Positions 32,533 to 41,819 are shown, counted from the first letter of the stretch. The stretch is 64,000 nt of DNA from an uncultured Eubacteriales bacterium (GCA_900316415.1 ONCV01000001.1:124001-188000); one strand, 5' to 3'. Numbers and translations are program-made. The notes: generated by a model not told the origin, from the sequence alone.

Positions 32533-34158
32533 ATGAAGAAACTGCTGGCACTGATCCTGGCGATTGCGATGTGTCTGACCCTGGTCAGCTTCGCTTCCGC
32601 CGAGGACGACAAGACCCCCATTACCTTCCGCTTCTACAACGCGGACGGAAAGAACGCCGACTGGGACAACCCGGTGGCTGCCGCCATCACGGAAGCCACG
32701 GGCGTGACCCTGAAGGTCGAATATCCCGTTTCCTCCCAGGGCGATGCCAAGGAGGATGTGGCCCGCTGGATCGCGCTGGACGAGTATCCGGACCTGTGCT
32801 ACACCAAGGGCGACGCCACCAACCTGTATGAAGCCGGCGCGCTGATCGACATGACCGATCTGATTGAGCAGTACGGCCCGAACATCAAGAAGATGTACGG
32901 CGAAGAGTTCAAGAAGCTCCAGTGGGGCAACGGCGACACGGGCATCTATCAGCTGTCCTATGCCGGCGTCGGCGCCCAGTCCCTGACCTCCGGCGGCTCC
33001 TGCCAGATCCAGTTTGCCGCGCTGAAGGAGAATGACTGGAAGGTTCCGAAGACCATCGAGGAGTATGAGGCCCTGATCAAGCAGTATCTGGCGGCCCATC
33101 CGAAGACCGACGACGGCCTGGACATGATCGGCCTGACCATCTCCTCCGCCGACTGGCACTGGATGATCACTCTGGGCAACCCCGCGGGCTTCATCGCCGA
33201 CGCGCAGCCCGACAACGGCCAGTGGCTGATTGACGAGAACTTCAACGTGATCTACAAGCATCACACCGAGGAAGAGAAGGAATACTTCCGCTGGCTGAAC
33301 CGGATGTACAACGAAGGCATCCTGGATCCCAACTTTGCCACTCAGACCGATGACGACTACATCGCCAAGCTGGCCAACGGCCAGGTGGTCGCGATCACCG
33401 ACGCCGAGTGGCATTACAACCAGGCCAACCAGGCGCTGATCGCCTCCGACAAGATGGAGCACACCTTCTGCGGCCTGCCTGTCACCCTGCGGGCGGATCA
33501 GAAGTGCCCGATGCTGCTGTACCAGGGCCTGCAGGTCGGCTGGGGCGTGGGCATCACCACCAGCTGCAAGGACCCGGTCCGCGCGGTGAAGTTCCTGGAT
33601 TTCCTGTGCTCCGATGAGGGTCAGATCCTGTACAACTGGGGCATCGAAGGCGTGAACTACTTCCTGGACGAGAACGGCATGCCCTATCGGACCGCGGAAG
33701 AGATCGCCAAGGCCCAGTCCGATCCCGACTACAGCAAGAAGACCGGTATCGGCAACTACACCGGCTTCCCGATCCGCGGCAGCGGCTCCGTCCGCGAAGA
33801 GGACGGATTCCCCTACACCGTGAACACCCGCGCTTCCGTGAAGGCCGAATACAACGCCATTCAGAAGGAAGCCTGCGAAGCCTGGGGCGTGGATATGCTG
33901 ATCGACATCTTCCCGCAGCCCAGCGAATTCCCGATTCCGCCGTATTCTCCGCTGTGGGCCTATCAGAAGCCCCAGGAGCTGCAGGATCAGGAAGCGATTC
34001 TGAACGAGATCGCGCCCATTGACCTGGTGAAGTGCGTGCAGGGCAGCCCCGAGGACTTCGACGCCAACTGGGATGCCATGATCGCCGACTTCGAGAGCAA
34101 CGGACTGGCTGAATGCGAAGCGGGCTATACGGCCTGGCTGGCGGAGAAGCTGCAGTAA
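32533..34158 (+). CDS. Sugar-binding protein of the Lpl-type ABC transporter (family 1)
   Basis: A 541-residue exported binding protein. Residues 1-23 form a signal peptide with ASA-E cleavage. A Cys at residue 14 lies inside the hydrophobic core and is probably not a lipobox. The mature part begins TPITFRFYNADGKNADWDNPVAAAITEATGV, the pattern of large LplA-like binding proteins, and ends with the helical tail DANWDAMIADFESNGLAECEAGYTAWL. AGGAGGG precedes the ATG. It is the third gene of the operon and is followed by two hydrolases, so it likely brings in a plant-type oligosaccharide. The sugar cannot be named. Confidence 0.92.
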   Translation: MKKLLALILAIAMCLTLVSFASAEDDKTPITFRFYNADGKNADWDNPVAAAITEATGVTLKVEYPVSSQGDAKEDVARWIALDEYPDLCYTKGDATNLYEAGALIDMTDLIEQYGPNIKKMYGEEFKKLQWGNGDTGIYQLSYAGVGAQSLTSGGSCQIQFAALKENDWKVPKTIEEYEALIKQYLAAHPKTDDGLDMIGLTISSADWHWMITLGNPAGFIADAQPDNGQWLIDENFNVIYKHHTEEEKEYFRWLNRMYNEGILDPNFATQTDDDYIAKLANGQVVAITDAEWHYNQANQALIASDKMEHTFCGLPVTLRADQKCPMLLYQGLQVGWGVGITTSCKDPVRAVKFLDFLCSDEGQILYNWGIEGVNYFLDENGMPYRTAEEIAKAQSDPDYSKKTGIGNYTGFPIRGSGSVREEDGFPYTVNTRASVKAEYNAIQKEACEAWGVDMLIDIFPQPSEFPIPPYSPLWAYQKPQELQDQEAILNEIAPIDLVKCVQGSPEDFDANWDAMIADFESNGLAECEAGYTAWLAEKLQ

Positions 34159-34251
34159 TCCGCACGCTCTTTCGGAAAAACGGCCCGCTCCCCCCTGACA
34201 TCCGGAAAGCTTCTTTCCGGAAAGCGGGCTGAAGGACGATAACTCTTCTTT

Positions 34252-34284
34252 TCTGGCCCGGTATCCTCTGGATATCGGGCCAGA
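34252..34284 (+). promoter_or_regulatory. Intercistronic hairpin before the GH3 gene
   Basis: 15-bp stem with one mismatch (34252-34266 with 34270-34284) and a 3-base loop but no T run. A smaller hairpin TCCGGAAAG / CTTTCCGGA lies at about 34201-34221. Both sit between the binding protein and GH3 genes, as expected for a partial terminator or message stabiliser. Confidence 0.6.
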
Positions 34285-34311
34285 CTTCAACTGGAAGAAA
34301 GGAATATCATC

Positions 34312-37224
34312 ATGGCAGCGAAACAGGAATACATGCCCTTCCGGGATCCGTCCCTGCCCGTGGATGCCCGCATCGACTGGCTTCTGTCCGAACTGACGAT
34401 CTCCGAAAAACTGGCCATGATCTCCTCCGGCTCGGCGGACGTGCCCCGGCTGGGCATCCGGCGCATGATGGCGGGCGGCGAGGCTGCCCACGGCGTGGAG
34501 GCGCGGAACGATCAGAATGACCTGGGAGAGGCGGAACCGACCACCTCCTTCCCGCAGCCCATCGGCATGAGTGCCTCCTGGGATCCGGAGATGATCCGGA
34601 AGGCCGGCGAGGTGACGGGAACCGAAGCCCGGGTTCTTTCCCACCGGCATCCGGACCGGGGCCTGCTGCGGTGGGCGCCGACGGTGGACATGTGCAGGGA
34701 TCCCCGCTGGGGCCGGAACGAGGAAGGATACGGGGAGGATCCCGTGCTGACCGGGAAAATGGCCTCCGCCTACATCCGGGGCATGCAGGGGGATCATCCC
34801 CGGTATCTGCGCTGCGCCGCGACGCTGAAGCATTTCTATGCCAACAATGTGGAGGAGGGCCGGGGATGGAAGAACTCCACGGTGGATCCCCGGAACCGGT
34901 ATGAATACTATCTGGAGCCCTTCCGCCGCTGCATTCAGGAAGGCGGCGCGGAAGGCGTCATGACGGCCTACAACCGGATCAACGGCCGGGTCGGCGTGCT
35001 GAACCCGGAGGTGCAGGAGATTCTGAAGGACCGCTACGGGCTGACCCACGCGGTTTCGGACGGCGGCGCCACCGGCATGGTGGTCAGCGTGCATCATGAA
35101 TTCGGGCTCAATGCCCAGACGATTCCCGCGGCGATCCGGGCGGGCGTGGACGCCATGTCCGACAATCCCGAGGCAATGCACCGGGCGGCGGTGGAGGCCT
35201 GGGAGCTGGGCCTGCTGACGGAGGAGGAAGTGGACCGGGCGCTGCGGAACATGCTGCGCACCAAGGTGCGGCTGGGCATCTATGACCAACCCGGGGAGAA
35301 TCCCTACGACCGGGTGACCGAAGCGGATCTGTGCTCGGACCGGAACCGGGAGATCTGCCTGCAGCTGACAAGGGAAAGCGTGGTGCTCCTGAAGAATGAG
35401 GGGGACCTGCTGCCGCTGGCGGAGGACGAGGACATCGCGCTGATCGGTCCCGTGGGCGACAAGTGGTACCAGGACTGGTACGGCGGGGAACCGGATCACC
35501 GGATCACGCTCCGGCAGGGGCTGGAGAAGATCCGCGGGACGGAGGTTCCCTTCGCGGATGCCCTGGACCGGGTGAAGCTGAGGTCCGGGGACCGCTGGCT
35601 GACGGTCCGGGACGACGGGGTGCTGTGCCTGGGTCCGGAAGGGGATTCCTTCGTCCTGACGGACTGGGGCGAGGACAGCCTGACCCTCCACTGCGAGCGG
35701 ACCGGCAAATGCCTGCGCATGTACGTGCCCTTCGGGCAGTTCGCGGATCTTTCCAAAAAGGGACTGATCGTGGCGGACAAGCCGGAGCCCTTCGACTTCC
35801 TGGAGCTGGCGGTGTTCCACCGGCGGGATCAGGAGGACGGAACGCTGGAGCTGCATACCTTCTTTGAGATGCCCATGACGGTCAACGAAGACGGCACGGT
35901 GGGCTGCGACGCGGGAAAGACGCCGCTGCGCCTGAAAGCGGAGAAGGTGCGGGACGGGCTGGAGGAGGCGCTGGAGCTGGCGCGGAAGCACCGGACCGTG
36001 ATTCTGGCGCTGGGATCCAATCCGGTGATCAACGCCAAGGAAATCTCCGACCGGACCACGCTGGCCCTGCCGCCGGATCAGGCCCGGCTGCTGACCGGGG
36101 TGCGGGAGGCCAATCCCCGGGTGACGCTGATGCTGATGACCAACTATCCCTATCTGATGAACGAGGCCCGGGCGCATCTCCCCGCGATCCTGTGGAGCGC
36201 CACGGGCAGCCAGGACATGGGCCGGGCCTGCGCGGAAACCATTTACGGGCTCAACGCCCCGGCGGGCCGGCTGAACCAGACCTGGGTGCTGTCGGAGGAT
36301 CAGCTGCCGCCCATGGACGACTATGACATTATTCAGAAGGGCCGGACCTACCGGTATCTGGAGGGCGAAGCGGCCTTCCCCTTCGGCTTCGGGCTGACCT
36401 ACACGGATTTCGCCTACAGCGGACTGAAGGCGGAGGTGCAGGAGAACAGCGTGCTGGACATCTCCTTTACGGTGACCAATACCGGCAAACGGGCTTCGGA
36501 CGAGGTGGCGCAGGTCTATGCCGTGCCGCCGCCCTCCCGGGTGAAGAAGCCGCTCAGGCAGCTGCTGGGCTTTGAAAGGCTGAAGGATGTGCTGCCCGGC
36601 GAGTCCCGCCGGGTGCAGATGCGGATCCCGACGGAGGAGCTGCGCTTCTATGATGTCATCAGCAGGACGCTGATGGTGGAGGAGGGCGACTACGGGATCT
36701 ATGCGGGCTCCGGCAGCCAGGACCGGGCCGCGGAGACCTGCCTCCATGTTCCGGGCGGGAAGCCGGGGTACCGGGACTGCACCCGGCATCAGCCGGCGGA
36801 TCATTTTGACGCCTGCGAAAACCTGGAGATCGTGGAGGGCCTGCTGGGCTTCAGCGCGGTGGCCCCCCTGAAGGCGGGGCAGCCCCTGATCCTGGAATAC
36901 CGGGACTGCCGCCTTCCCGCGAAGGAGGCGGAGCTGACCCTTTTCCTGCGCAGTGCGTCGGGCTGCCGGGTCCGGGCGGAAATCGACGGCACGGAAAAGG
37001 CCCGATGGGAAGGGGAGACCCGGACCTATGCCCGCAGCGGCATGCGCATCGGGCGGGATCCGGAGGAAAAGCTGGCGCGGCAGAAGCCCATCTTTGTGGA
37101 GCTGAAGATGCCGCTGCAGGACCTTCTCCCGGAGAAGACGGCGACGCTGACCCTCTTCCTGGAGGGCGACGCGCAGCTTTGCTACTGGCGAATCACGGAA
37201 CCCGCGCCGATCCTCTTCGGATAA
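34312..37224 (+). CDS. Glycoside hydrolase family 3 protein with a domain inserted in its C-terminal half
   Basis: A 970-residue cytosolic glycosidase. The N-terminal (alpha/beta)8 domain has RWAPTVDMCRDPRWGRNEEGYGEDP, LKHFYANN and the nucleophile in HAVSDGGATG (Asp250). The C-terminal GH3 domain starts at about residue 355 (ESVVLLKNEGDLLPL) and resumes after about residue 560 (TVILALGSNPVINAKE). Between them are some 140 residues (about 415-550) with a beta-trefoil or fascin-like pattern (DRWLTVRDDGVLCL, SLTLHCERTGKCLRMYV). A fibronectin-like domain and a final beta domain (about 830-970) close the protein. It has no signal peptide, so it would act on imported sugars. Beta-xylosidase or beta-glucosidase activity is likely. 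Confidence 0.9.
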   Translation: MAAKQEYMPFRDPSLPVDARIDWLLSELTISEKLAMISSGSADVPRLGIRRMMAGGEAAHGVEARNDQNDLGEAEPTTSFPQPIGMSASWDPEMIRKAGEVTGTEARVLSHRHPDRGLLRWAPTVDMCRDPRWGRNEEGYGEDPVLTGKMASAYIRGMQGDHPRYLRCAATLKHFYANNVEEGRGWKNSTVDPRNRYEYYLEPFRRCIQEGGAEGVMTAYNRINGRVGVLNPEVQEILKDRYGLTHAVSDGGATGMVVSVHHEFGLNAQTIPAAIRAGVDAMSDNPEAMHRAAVEAWELGLLTEEEVDRALRNMLRTKVRLGIYDQPGENPYDRVTEADLCSDRNREICLQLTRESVVLLKNEGDLLPLAEDEDIALIGPVGDKWYQDWYGGEPDHRITLRQGLEKIRGTEVPFADALDRVKLRSGDRWLTVRDDGVLCLGPEGDSFVLTDWGEDSLTLHCERTGKCLRMYVPFGQFADLSKKGLIVADKPEPFDFLELAVFHRRDQEDGTLELHTFFEMPMTVNEDGTVGCDAGKTPLRLKAEKVRDGLEEALELARKHRTVILALGSNPVINAKEISDRTTLALPPDQARLLTGVREANPRVTLMLMTNYPYLMNEARAHLPAILWSATGSQDMGRACAETIYGLNAPAGRLNQTWVLSEDQLPPMDDYDIIQKGRTYRYLEGEAAFPFGFGLTYTDFAYSGLKAEVQENSVLDISFTVTNTGKRASDEVAQVYAVPPPSRVKKPLRQLLGFERLKDVLPGESRRVQMRIPTEELRFYDVISRTLMVEEGDYGIYAGSGSQDRAAETCLHVPGGKPGYRDCTRHQPADHFDACENLEIVEGLLGFSAVAPLKAGQPLILEYRDCRLPAKEAELTLFLRSASGCRVRAEIDGTEKARWEGETRTYARSGMRIGRDPEEKLARQKPIFVELKMPLQDLLPEKTATLTLFLEGDAQLCYWRITEPAPILFG

Positions 37225-37285
37225 GGCGCGCCGGGCGGTCCGCGCCTGGGCGGAACCGGAAGGAAGAAAGGAGAGAGAAGAAAGA

Positions 37286-38854
37286 ATGACGCATCGGTTT
37301 GAACGGAACCGGGACAGCGCGCTGGTGAAAACCGCGCAGGGAATGATTCAGGGATATGAGATGGACGGGCTGAAGATCTTCAAGGGCATTCCCTACGCGA
37401 CGGCGGCCCGGTTCCATGCCCCGGAAAAAGTGAAGCCCTGGGAGGGCGTGCTGGATGCCTGCAGCTACGGCTATGTCTGCCCGCTGCTGACCAACGATCC
37501 CCCCCGGGGTGAGCTGTACGTGCCCCATCGCTTCTGGCCCATGGATGAAAACTGCCAGAACCTGAACGTCTGGACGCCCGGGCTGGACGAGGCCCGCCGC
37601 CCCGTGCTGGTCTGGCTGCACGGCGGCGGATACAGCGCCGGCTCCGCCATTGAGCATATTGCCTATGACGGCGCGAACATGAGCCGGCTCGGGGACGTGG
37701 TGGTGGTTTCCATCAACCACCGGCTGAACGTGCTGGGCTATTTTGACCTGTCCGACTTCGGCAGCGAGTACGCCAATTCCGGCAACGCGGGCGGGGACGA
37801 CATCATCGCCTCCCTGGCGTGGATCCGGGAGAACATCGCGGCCTTCGGCGGGGATCCGGAGAATGTGACCGTCTTCGGCCAGTCCGGGGGCGGCGGAAAG
37901 GTGACGACGCTGCTGCAGTCCCCCGGGGCGGACGGGCTGTTCGCGAAGGGAATCATCATGAGCGGCGTGATCGGGCCGGTGCTGGCGGACGCGGAGGGAA
38001 GCGGAAAAGAGCTGGCGGAGGCCCTGATGAAGGAGCTGGGGCTGAAGGATGTTCATGAAATGGAAACCGTGCCCTACGCGGCCCTGGCCGGCGCCTATCG
38101 GAAGGTCAGCCCCGCGCTGCGGCAGCAGGGAAAATACGTGGGCGGATGTCCGCATCCCAACGCGTACTACGCCGGGGAGCCGGTGAAGAACGGATTCCGG
38201 AAGGAAACGGCGGATCTTCCGCTGATGATCGGAAGCGTTTTCGGCGAATTCGCCTCCTTCTCCCCGATTCCCTTCGACCGGGACGGCACCCCGGAGGAGG
38301 AGCAGATCCGGATGATCCGGGAGAGCCTGGGCGGGGAGATCGCGGACCGGCTGATTCCCCTTTTCCGCCAGGCGTATCCGGAGCGGAAGCTGCTGGATCT
38401 GTTCCGGCTGGATACCATCTTCCGCGAGCCGGAAATCGACTACATCCGGGAGAGAAGCCGGCTGAACCGGTGCACCTGGTCCTATCTGTTCAACATGGAT
38501 CAGCCCATCGACGGCGGCAACACCCCGTGGCACTGCAGCGATATCCCGTACTGCTTCCACAACATCGATCTGGTGGAATACCCCCACGGCCCGCAGGCGG
38601 AGGAAGGGCTGGCGGAACGGATCCAGGAGGAGGTCTTCCGCTCGGTCATCGCCTTCGCCCGGACCGGAAATCCGGAGAACCCCTGCATCCCCGCCTGGCC
38701 GCCGGCCGGAGAGGGAAAGGAGCCGGTGCTGGTGCTGGACGGGCACACCCGGGTCCTGGAGAACTATGACCACGCGCTGATTCAGGCCTGCGCGGAACAC
38801 CGGGAGGCCCTGATGAAGGTGGCCATGAAGAACGCGGGACAGATTCAGCACTGA
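37286..38854 (+). CDS. Carboxylesterase, type B (COesterase family)
   Basis: A 522-residue alpha/beta-hydrolase with no signal peptide. It has the type-B motifs QNLNVWTPG, VWLHGGGYSAGS (oxyanion hole) and the nucleophile in FGQSGGGGKV (Ser200). The segment SYLFNMDQPIDGGNTPWHCSDIPYCFHN carries the expected catalytic His region. AAAGGAGAG precedes the ATG. It is the last gene of the sugar operon, 61 bases after GH3, and probably removes ester groups (acetyl or feruloyl) from imported oligosaccharides. Substrate is inferred from neighbours only. Confidence 0.9.
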   Translation: MTHRFERNRDSALVKTAQGMIQGYEMDGLKIFKGIPYATAARFHAPEKVKPWEGVLDACSYGYVCPLLTNDPPRGELYVPHRFWPMDENCQNLNVWTPGLDEARRPVLVWLHGGGYSAGSAIEHIAYDGANMSRLGDVVVVSINHRLNVLGYFDLSDFGSEYANSGNAGGDDIIASLAWIRENIAAFGGDPENVTVFGQSGGGGKVTTLLQSPGADGLFAKGIIMSGVIGPVLADAEGSGKELAEALMKELGLKDVHEMETVPYAALAGAYRKVSPALRQQGKYVGGCPHPNAYYAGEPVKNGFRKETADLPLMIGSVFGEFASFSPIPFDRDGTPEEEQIRMIRESLGGEIADRLIPLFRQAYPERKLLDLFRLDTIFREPEIDYIRERSRLNRCTWSYLFNMDQPIDGGNTPWHCSDIPYCFHNIDLVEYPHGPQAEEGLAERIQEEVFRSVIAFARTGNPENPCIPAWPPAGEGKEPVLVLDGHTRVLENYDHALIQACAEHREALMKVAMKNAGQIQH

Positions 38855-38952
38855 TTGGCTCGACAGATTTCTGTAAACAACGGACAGGTGCTTCGGGGAG
38901 AAAAGGGGGACGCGCGGTTCCTGACGGATATCCCGGAAAGCACCGATTACAG

Positions 38953-39001
38953 AACGCCCGCCGCGAAAGTCGTCGCAGGATGACTTCGCGGCGGGCGTTT
39001 T
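38953..39001. terminator. Bidirectional terminator between the esterase and XRE regulator genes
   Basis: Long stem AACGCCCGCCGCGAAAGTC... pairing with GACTTCGCGGCGGGCGTT with a small bulge, followed by TTTTC. It lies between convergent genes. Confidence 0.85.
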
Positions 39002-39024
39002 CTTCGATTCGGGCAGAATTGCAG

Positions 39025-39282
39025 TTATATGGGATCGTTCTCAGAGAAGCAGGTGTTCGGTTTTTCTTCTTCCTCCGGATCCGGATCCGGATTATAAACC
39101 ATGATATCACTGACGGAGCAATCCAGGATTTTGCAGAACAAACCAATCGTGTGAATGCTGACGCTTTCATTGGCTTTCAGGCGGTGGATCTGGCCGGGAC
39201 TGATATGATATTTGTTGATCAGGGCATATTGTGTGACCCCTTTTTCCTTCATCGTTTTCCATAAAGGATCGTAGGTTATCAT
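39025..39282 (-). CDS. Small XRE/Cro-family helix-turn-helix regulator
   Basis: An 85-residue protein made almost only of an HTH_XRE/HTH_26 domain (residues about 5-62): PLWKTMKEKGVTQYALI, HISPGQIHRLKANESVSIHTI, then LCKILDCSVSDI (here FCKILDCSVSDIMVY). The tail is acidic and disordered. GGGAGGTGA precedes the ATG. It sits divergently from the kinase/FHA cluster and is separated from it by about 600 bases, so it could control that cluster, itself, or the operon upstream. The link to the cluster is inference from position only. Confidence 0.85.
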   Translation of the reverse strand: MITYDPLWKTMKEKGVTQYALINKYHISPGQIHRLKANESVSIHTIGLFCKILDCSVSDIMVYNPDPDPEEEEKPNTCFSENDPI

Positions 39283-39730
39283 TGCGTCACCTCCCTATGA
39301 TCAAACGTTTCAGATAATTCCAAATGTATTTTCGGAGAATACATCGGGTGTTGTTTTCGGCAAGAAAATGCGTTGCGAGAATTGCTGATAAAACCCCTTG
39401 CTCCCGTGCTTCACGAAGGAGCTCTTACCCGTTGGCTCTCAGTGGATCAAAGCGACTGAGTCGAGCTGCTGCGGGAATGGCCTGTCAAACCGATGTTCCC
39501 GGGCGAACCTGAAAAGCACAAGGATACATACCTCTGCAGCCTGGAATTATTCCTTGGCGTGCCAACCCCAGTCCATAATAACGAAATCCGAAGATTCTTC
39601 ATATTGTCCAAAATCGGGCAATGTCATGAAAAGAACTTCCTCTCTTTCAGCGAAATAGAGCGAATCATAATATCTTACAAAAAAGCAACAATTTTTTTAC
39701 AAAAATATTGTATTCGAAGCGTTCATATAA
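39283..39730. other. Gene-free stretch between the regulator and the kinase cluster
   Basis: About 450 bases (600 to the next start) without a convincing gene; the short open frames in it have no ribosome site or recognisable product. An inverted repeat ATGTATT-7-AATACAT (39324-39344) lies 42 bases upstream of the regulator start and could be an operator. The last part (about 39660-39720) is very A+T rich and could serve as an UP element for the promoter that follows. Confidence 0.55.
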
Positions 39731-39783
39731 TTGACACGTTGACCGATAATGGAGTATAATCCTCATTAACCGAAATCGGTTAA
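39731..39783 (+). promoter_or_regulatory. Strong promoter of the kinase/FHA cluster with an operator-like inverted repeat
   Basis: TTGACA (39731-39736), 18-base spacer, perfect TATAAT (39755-39760). TTAACCGA-AA-TCGGTTAA (39766-39783) covers the predicted transcript start. A second inverted repeat TTTTTGCG...CGCAAAAA lies at about 39786-39802. The kinase ATG follows at 39884 after a leader of about 115 bases. Confidence 0.8.
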
Positions 39784-39883
39784 TATTTTTGCGTCGCAAA
39801 AAACCGATGAAGGTAAAACCAAAGGGTATGGTTCCGGAACTTTGCGGGAGTAGAGAAATACCGGGACAGAAAGAAGGAAAGGC

Positions 39884-40981
39884 ATGCTGAATCCCAGGGA
39901 GTACTGTTTCTGGTGCATGACCCGGCTGCCTTCCCCGGACGCGAAATGTCCAGCCTGCGGCCAGGATAACCATACCCGAAGAAACGGAGATGATCAACTT
40001 CCATTTTCCCAGCTTGCCGGGAAGTATATTGTCGGTCACGCATTGGGGCGAGGAGGCTTTGGTATAACGTATGTCGGGCTGAACAATCAGCTGGGGAAAC
40101 GTGTCGCGATCAAGGAATACTATCCGGAAGGACTCGCGGTTCGTGCGGACGACCATATTCATATTGCTCCCGCGCAGCCGGAATACGCAGGGCAGCTCCA
40201 GGAGGGAATGGATAAGGCGCTGAAGGAAGCGCGTACGATCGCCAGCATCCAGAGCGTACCTCATGTTGTCCGGATTTATGACTGCTTTGGCCGGAACAAT
40301 ACCGTCTATATCGTGATGGAATTCATCGAAGGCGAAACACTGGCGGAACGTGTAGCACGGAAAGGGAAAATGAGCTGGCGTGAGGCCTGGAGTCTGATGA
40401 GGCCGGTCGGGGAAGCTCTTGATACGCTGCACAGACAGGGCCTGATCCATCGGGATATCAGTCCGGACAATATTATGATTTCCCGCGAGGATGGAAACAG
40501 CACCCTGCTTGACTTCGGAGCGGCCAGCTCCCGGATCGGCGCCGGCGAGAAACGGGACAAGCTGCTGAAAGACGGCTACGCCGCTCCGGAACAGTACCGT
40601 GAAGAAGCTTCGATCGACGGAAGAGCGGATCAGTATGCCTGGGCGGCTACCTTCCTGTATATATTGTCCGGGAAAAGGCCGGGCAACGCGCTGCAGCGTC
40701 AGTACGGCGGAGAGGGCGATTTCTGGAAGGGGATTGGGAAGAGCCTGGAGGAGAATCAACTGCAGGCTTTTCAGAAGGCCATGGCTGTCGGGCAGGAGGA
40801 ACGCTTTGGCACGATGAGGGAGCTGATTTCGGAGCTCGAAACGGCGGACGCAAAAGAGGAGAGAAAACCGGAAAAACGGAAGAGCCGGAATTCCCCCGGA
40901 AGAATCATTCTGAAGGTTTTCGCCGCCCTGTCCGCGATCTGCCTGGCGGGAAGCATTGCGATAGGTCTCTGGGGAGGTTGA
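39884..40981 (+). CDS. Ser/Thr protein kinase with zinc ribbon and C-terminal membrane anchor
   Basis: A 365-residue Hanks-type kinase. A zinc ribbon comes first (Cys8, Cys11, Cys22, Cys25). The kinase domain (about 46-310) has the glycine loop GRGGFG (55-60), VAIKEYYP with catalytic Lys77, the catalytic loop HRDISPDN (His189, Asp191) and DFGAA (Asp210). The Arg before the catalytic Asp suggests control through the activation loop. After a basic linker (KEERKPEKRKSRN) there is one C-terminal membrane segment (about 343-363) and almost nothing outside, so it has no external sensor. GAAGGAAGGC precedes the ATG. It is the first gene of the cluster and is followed by a phosphatase, its likely counterpart. 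Active kinase by motif count. Confidence 0.93.
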   Translation: MLNPREYCFWCMTRLPSPDAKCPACGQDNHTRRNGDDQLPFSQLAGKYIVGHALGRGGFGITYVGLNNQLGKRVAIKEYYPEGLAVRADDHIHIAPAQPEYAGQLQEGMDKALKEARTIASIQSVPHVVRIYDCFGRNNTVYIVMEFIEGETLAERVARKGKMSWREAWSLMRPVGEALDTLHRQGLIHRDISPDNIMISREDGNSTLLDFGAASSRIGAGEKRDKLLKDGYAAPEQYREEASIDGRADQYAWAATFLYILSGKRPGNALQRQYGGEGDFWKGIGKSLEENQLQAFQKAMAVGQEERFGTMRELISELETADAKEERKPEKRKSRNSPGRIILKVFAALSAICLAGSIAIGLWGG

Positions 40982-40985
40982 TGGA

Positions 40986-41819
40986 TTGAGACAGGAACCC
41001 GGAGAATCCAGAAGGATGAAAAGATTCGAGAACCCGGAGGGCACGGTACAGCGAATAACGTACTGGATGGATGCCGGCCAGGATATCGGCGCGCGGAAAT
41101 CGCAGGAGGATTCCGTTGCGGCATCCTATCCCGAGGATGAGCGGGAGCGCGGGATTCTGTGCGTGCTGTCCGACGGAATGGGCGGTCTGTCCGACGGCAA
41201 GGAAGCATCGGAAGCGGTAGTGGATTCCATGATCTCCTGCTTCTATGACGCAAAGCCGGATGAGCTGCCGGAACGAATCCTGCTGAAGGGCTGCAGGGAG
41301 GCCCAGCGAAGGGTTCTGGCGATGCAGGAAAGTCCCCGGGAGAAGGGGGCTACGCTGACGGCGGCGCTGATCCGGAAGGAAAGGTGCAGCTTCCTCTCCG
41401 TCGGCGACAGTCGGATCTATCTTTACCGCGCAGGCGGACTGATCCAGCTGACGAGGGATCAGAACAAACGGAGGAGGATAGAAACGCAGGTCGGGCTGGG
41501 AACCCTGCCTCCGGAAGCCCGAACGGATCGGACCCTGCGGTCGCTGAGCATGTTCATCGGCCGGGAGGAACTGGACAGGATTGACCGATCTGCCCAATCC
41601 TTCAGGCTGATTCCGGGCGACCGGCTGCTGCTTATGTCAGACGGAGTCTTCGGAGCCCTGACGGTGAAGGAGATGGCGGACATTGTGCGAAATGCGTCGA
41701 TGCTGGCGGCGCGGGAATTGATTGAGCAGGTTCTGCGAAAGGGAGTTCCGAACCAGGACAACTGCACGGTGATCGTTCTGGGATGTGAGACGGACTGGAG
41801 CGCTGGAGCGGAAGCATGA
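40986..41819 (+). CDS. PP2C-family Ser/Thr protein phosphatase
   Basis: A 277-residue cytosolic PPM-family phosphatase that would reverse the kinase reactions. All metal-site motifs are seen: GARKSQEDSV, LSDGMGGLSDGKEASEAV, FLSVGDSRIYLYR, LLMSDGVFG and the final QDNCTVIVL. I chose the TTG at 40986, 4 bases after the kinase stop, because GGGGAGG lies 8 bases upstream. An ATG at 41016 has no good site and would remove ten residues. It overlaps the next gene by four bases (ATGA). Confidence 0.92.
   Translation: MRQEPGESRRMKRFENPEGTVQRITYWMDAGQDIGARKSQEDSVAASYPEDERERGILCVLSDGMGGLSDGKEASEAVVDSMISCFYDAKPDELPERILLKGCREAQRRVLAMQESPREKGATLTAALIRKERCSFLSVGDSRIYLYRAGGLIQLTRDQNKRRRIETQVGLGTLPPEARTDRTLRSLSMFIGREELDRIDRSAQSFRLIPGDRLLLMSDGVFGALTVKEMADIVRNASMLAARELIEQVLRKGVPNQDNCTVIVLGCETDWSAGAEA

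Noticed and set aside
31483..36804. Minus-strand open frame of 1773 codons opposite the sugar operon
   Set aside because: It covers several well-recognised plus-strand genes and shows no domain of its own.
39300..39660. tRNA or gene remnant in the intergenic region before the kinase cluster
   Set aside because: No cloverleaf, anticodon arm or protein similarity could be seen; the short open frames have no start signals.
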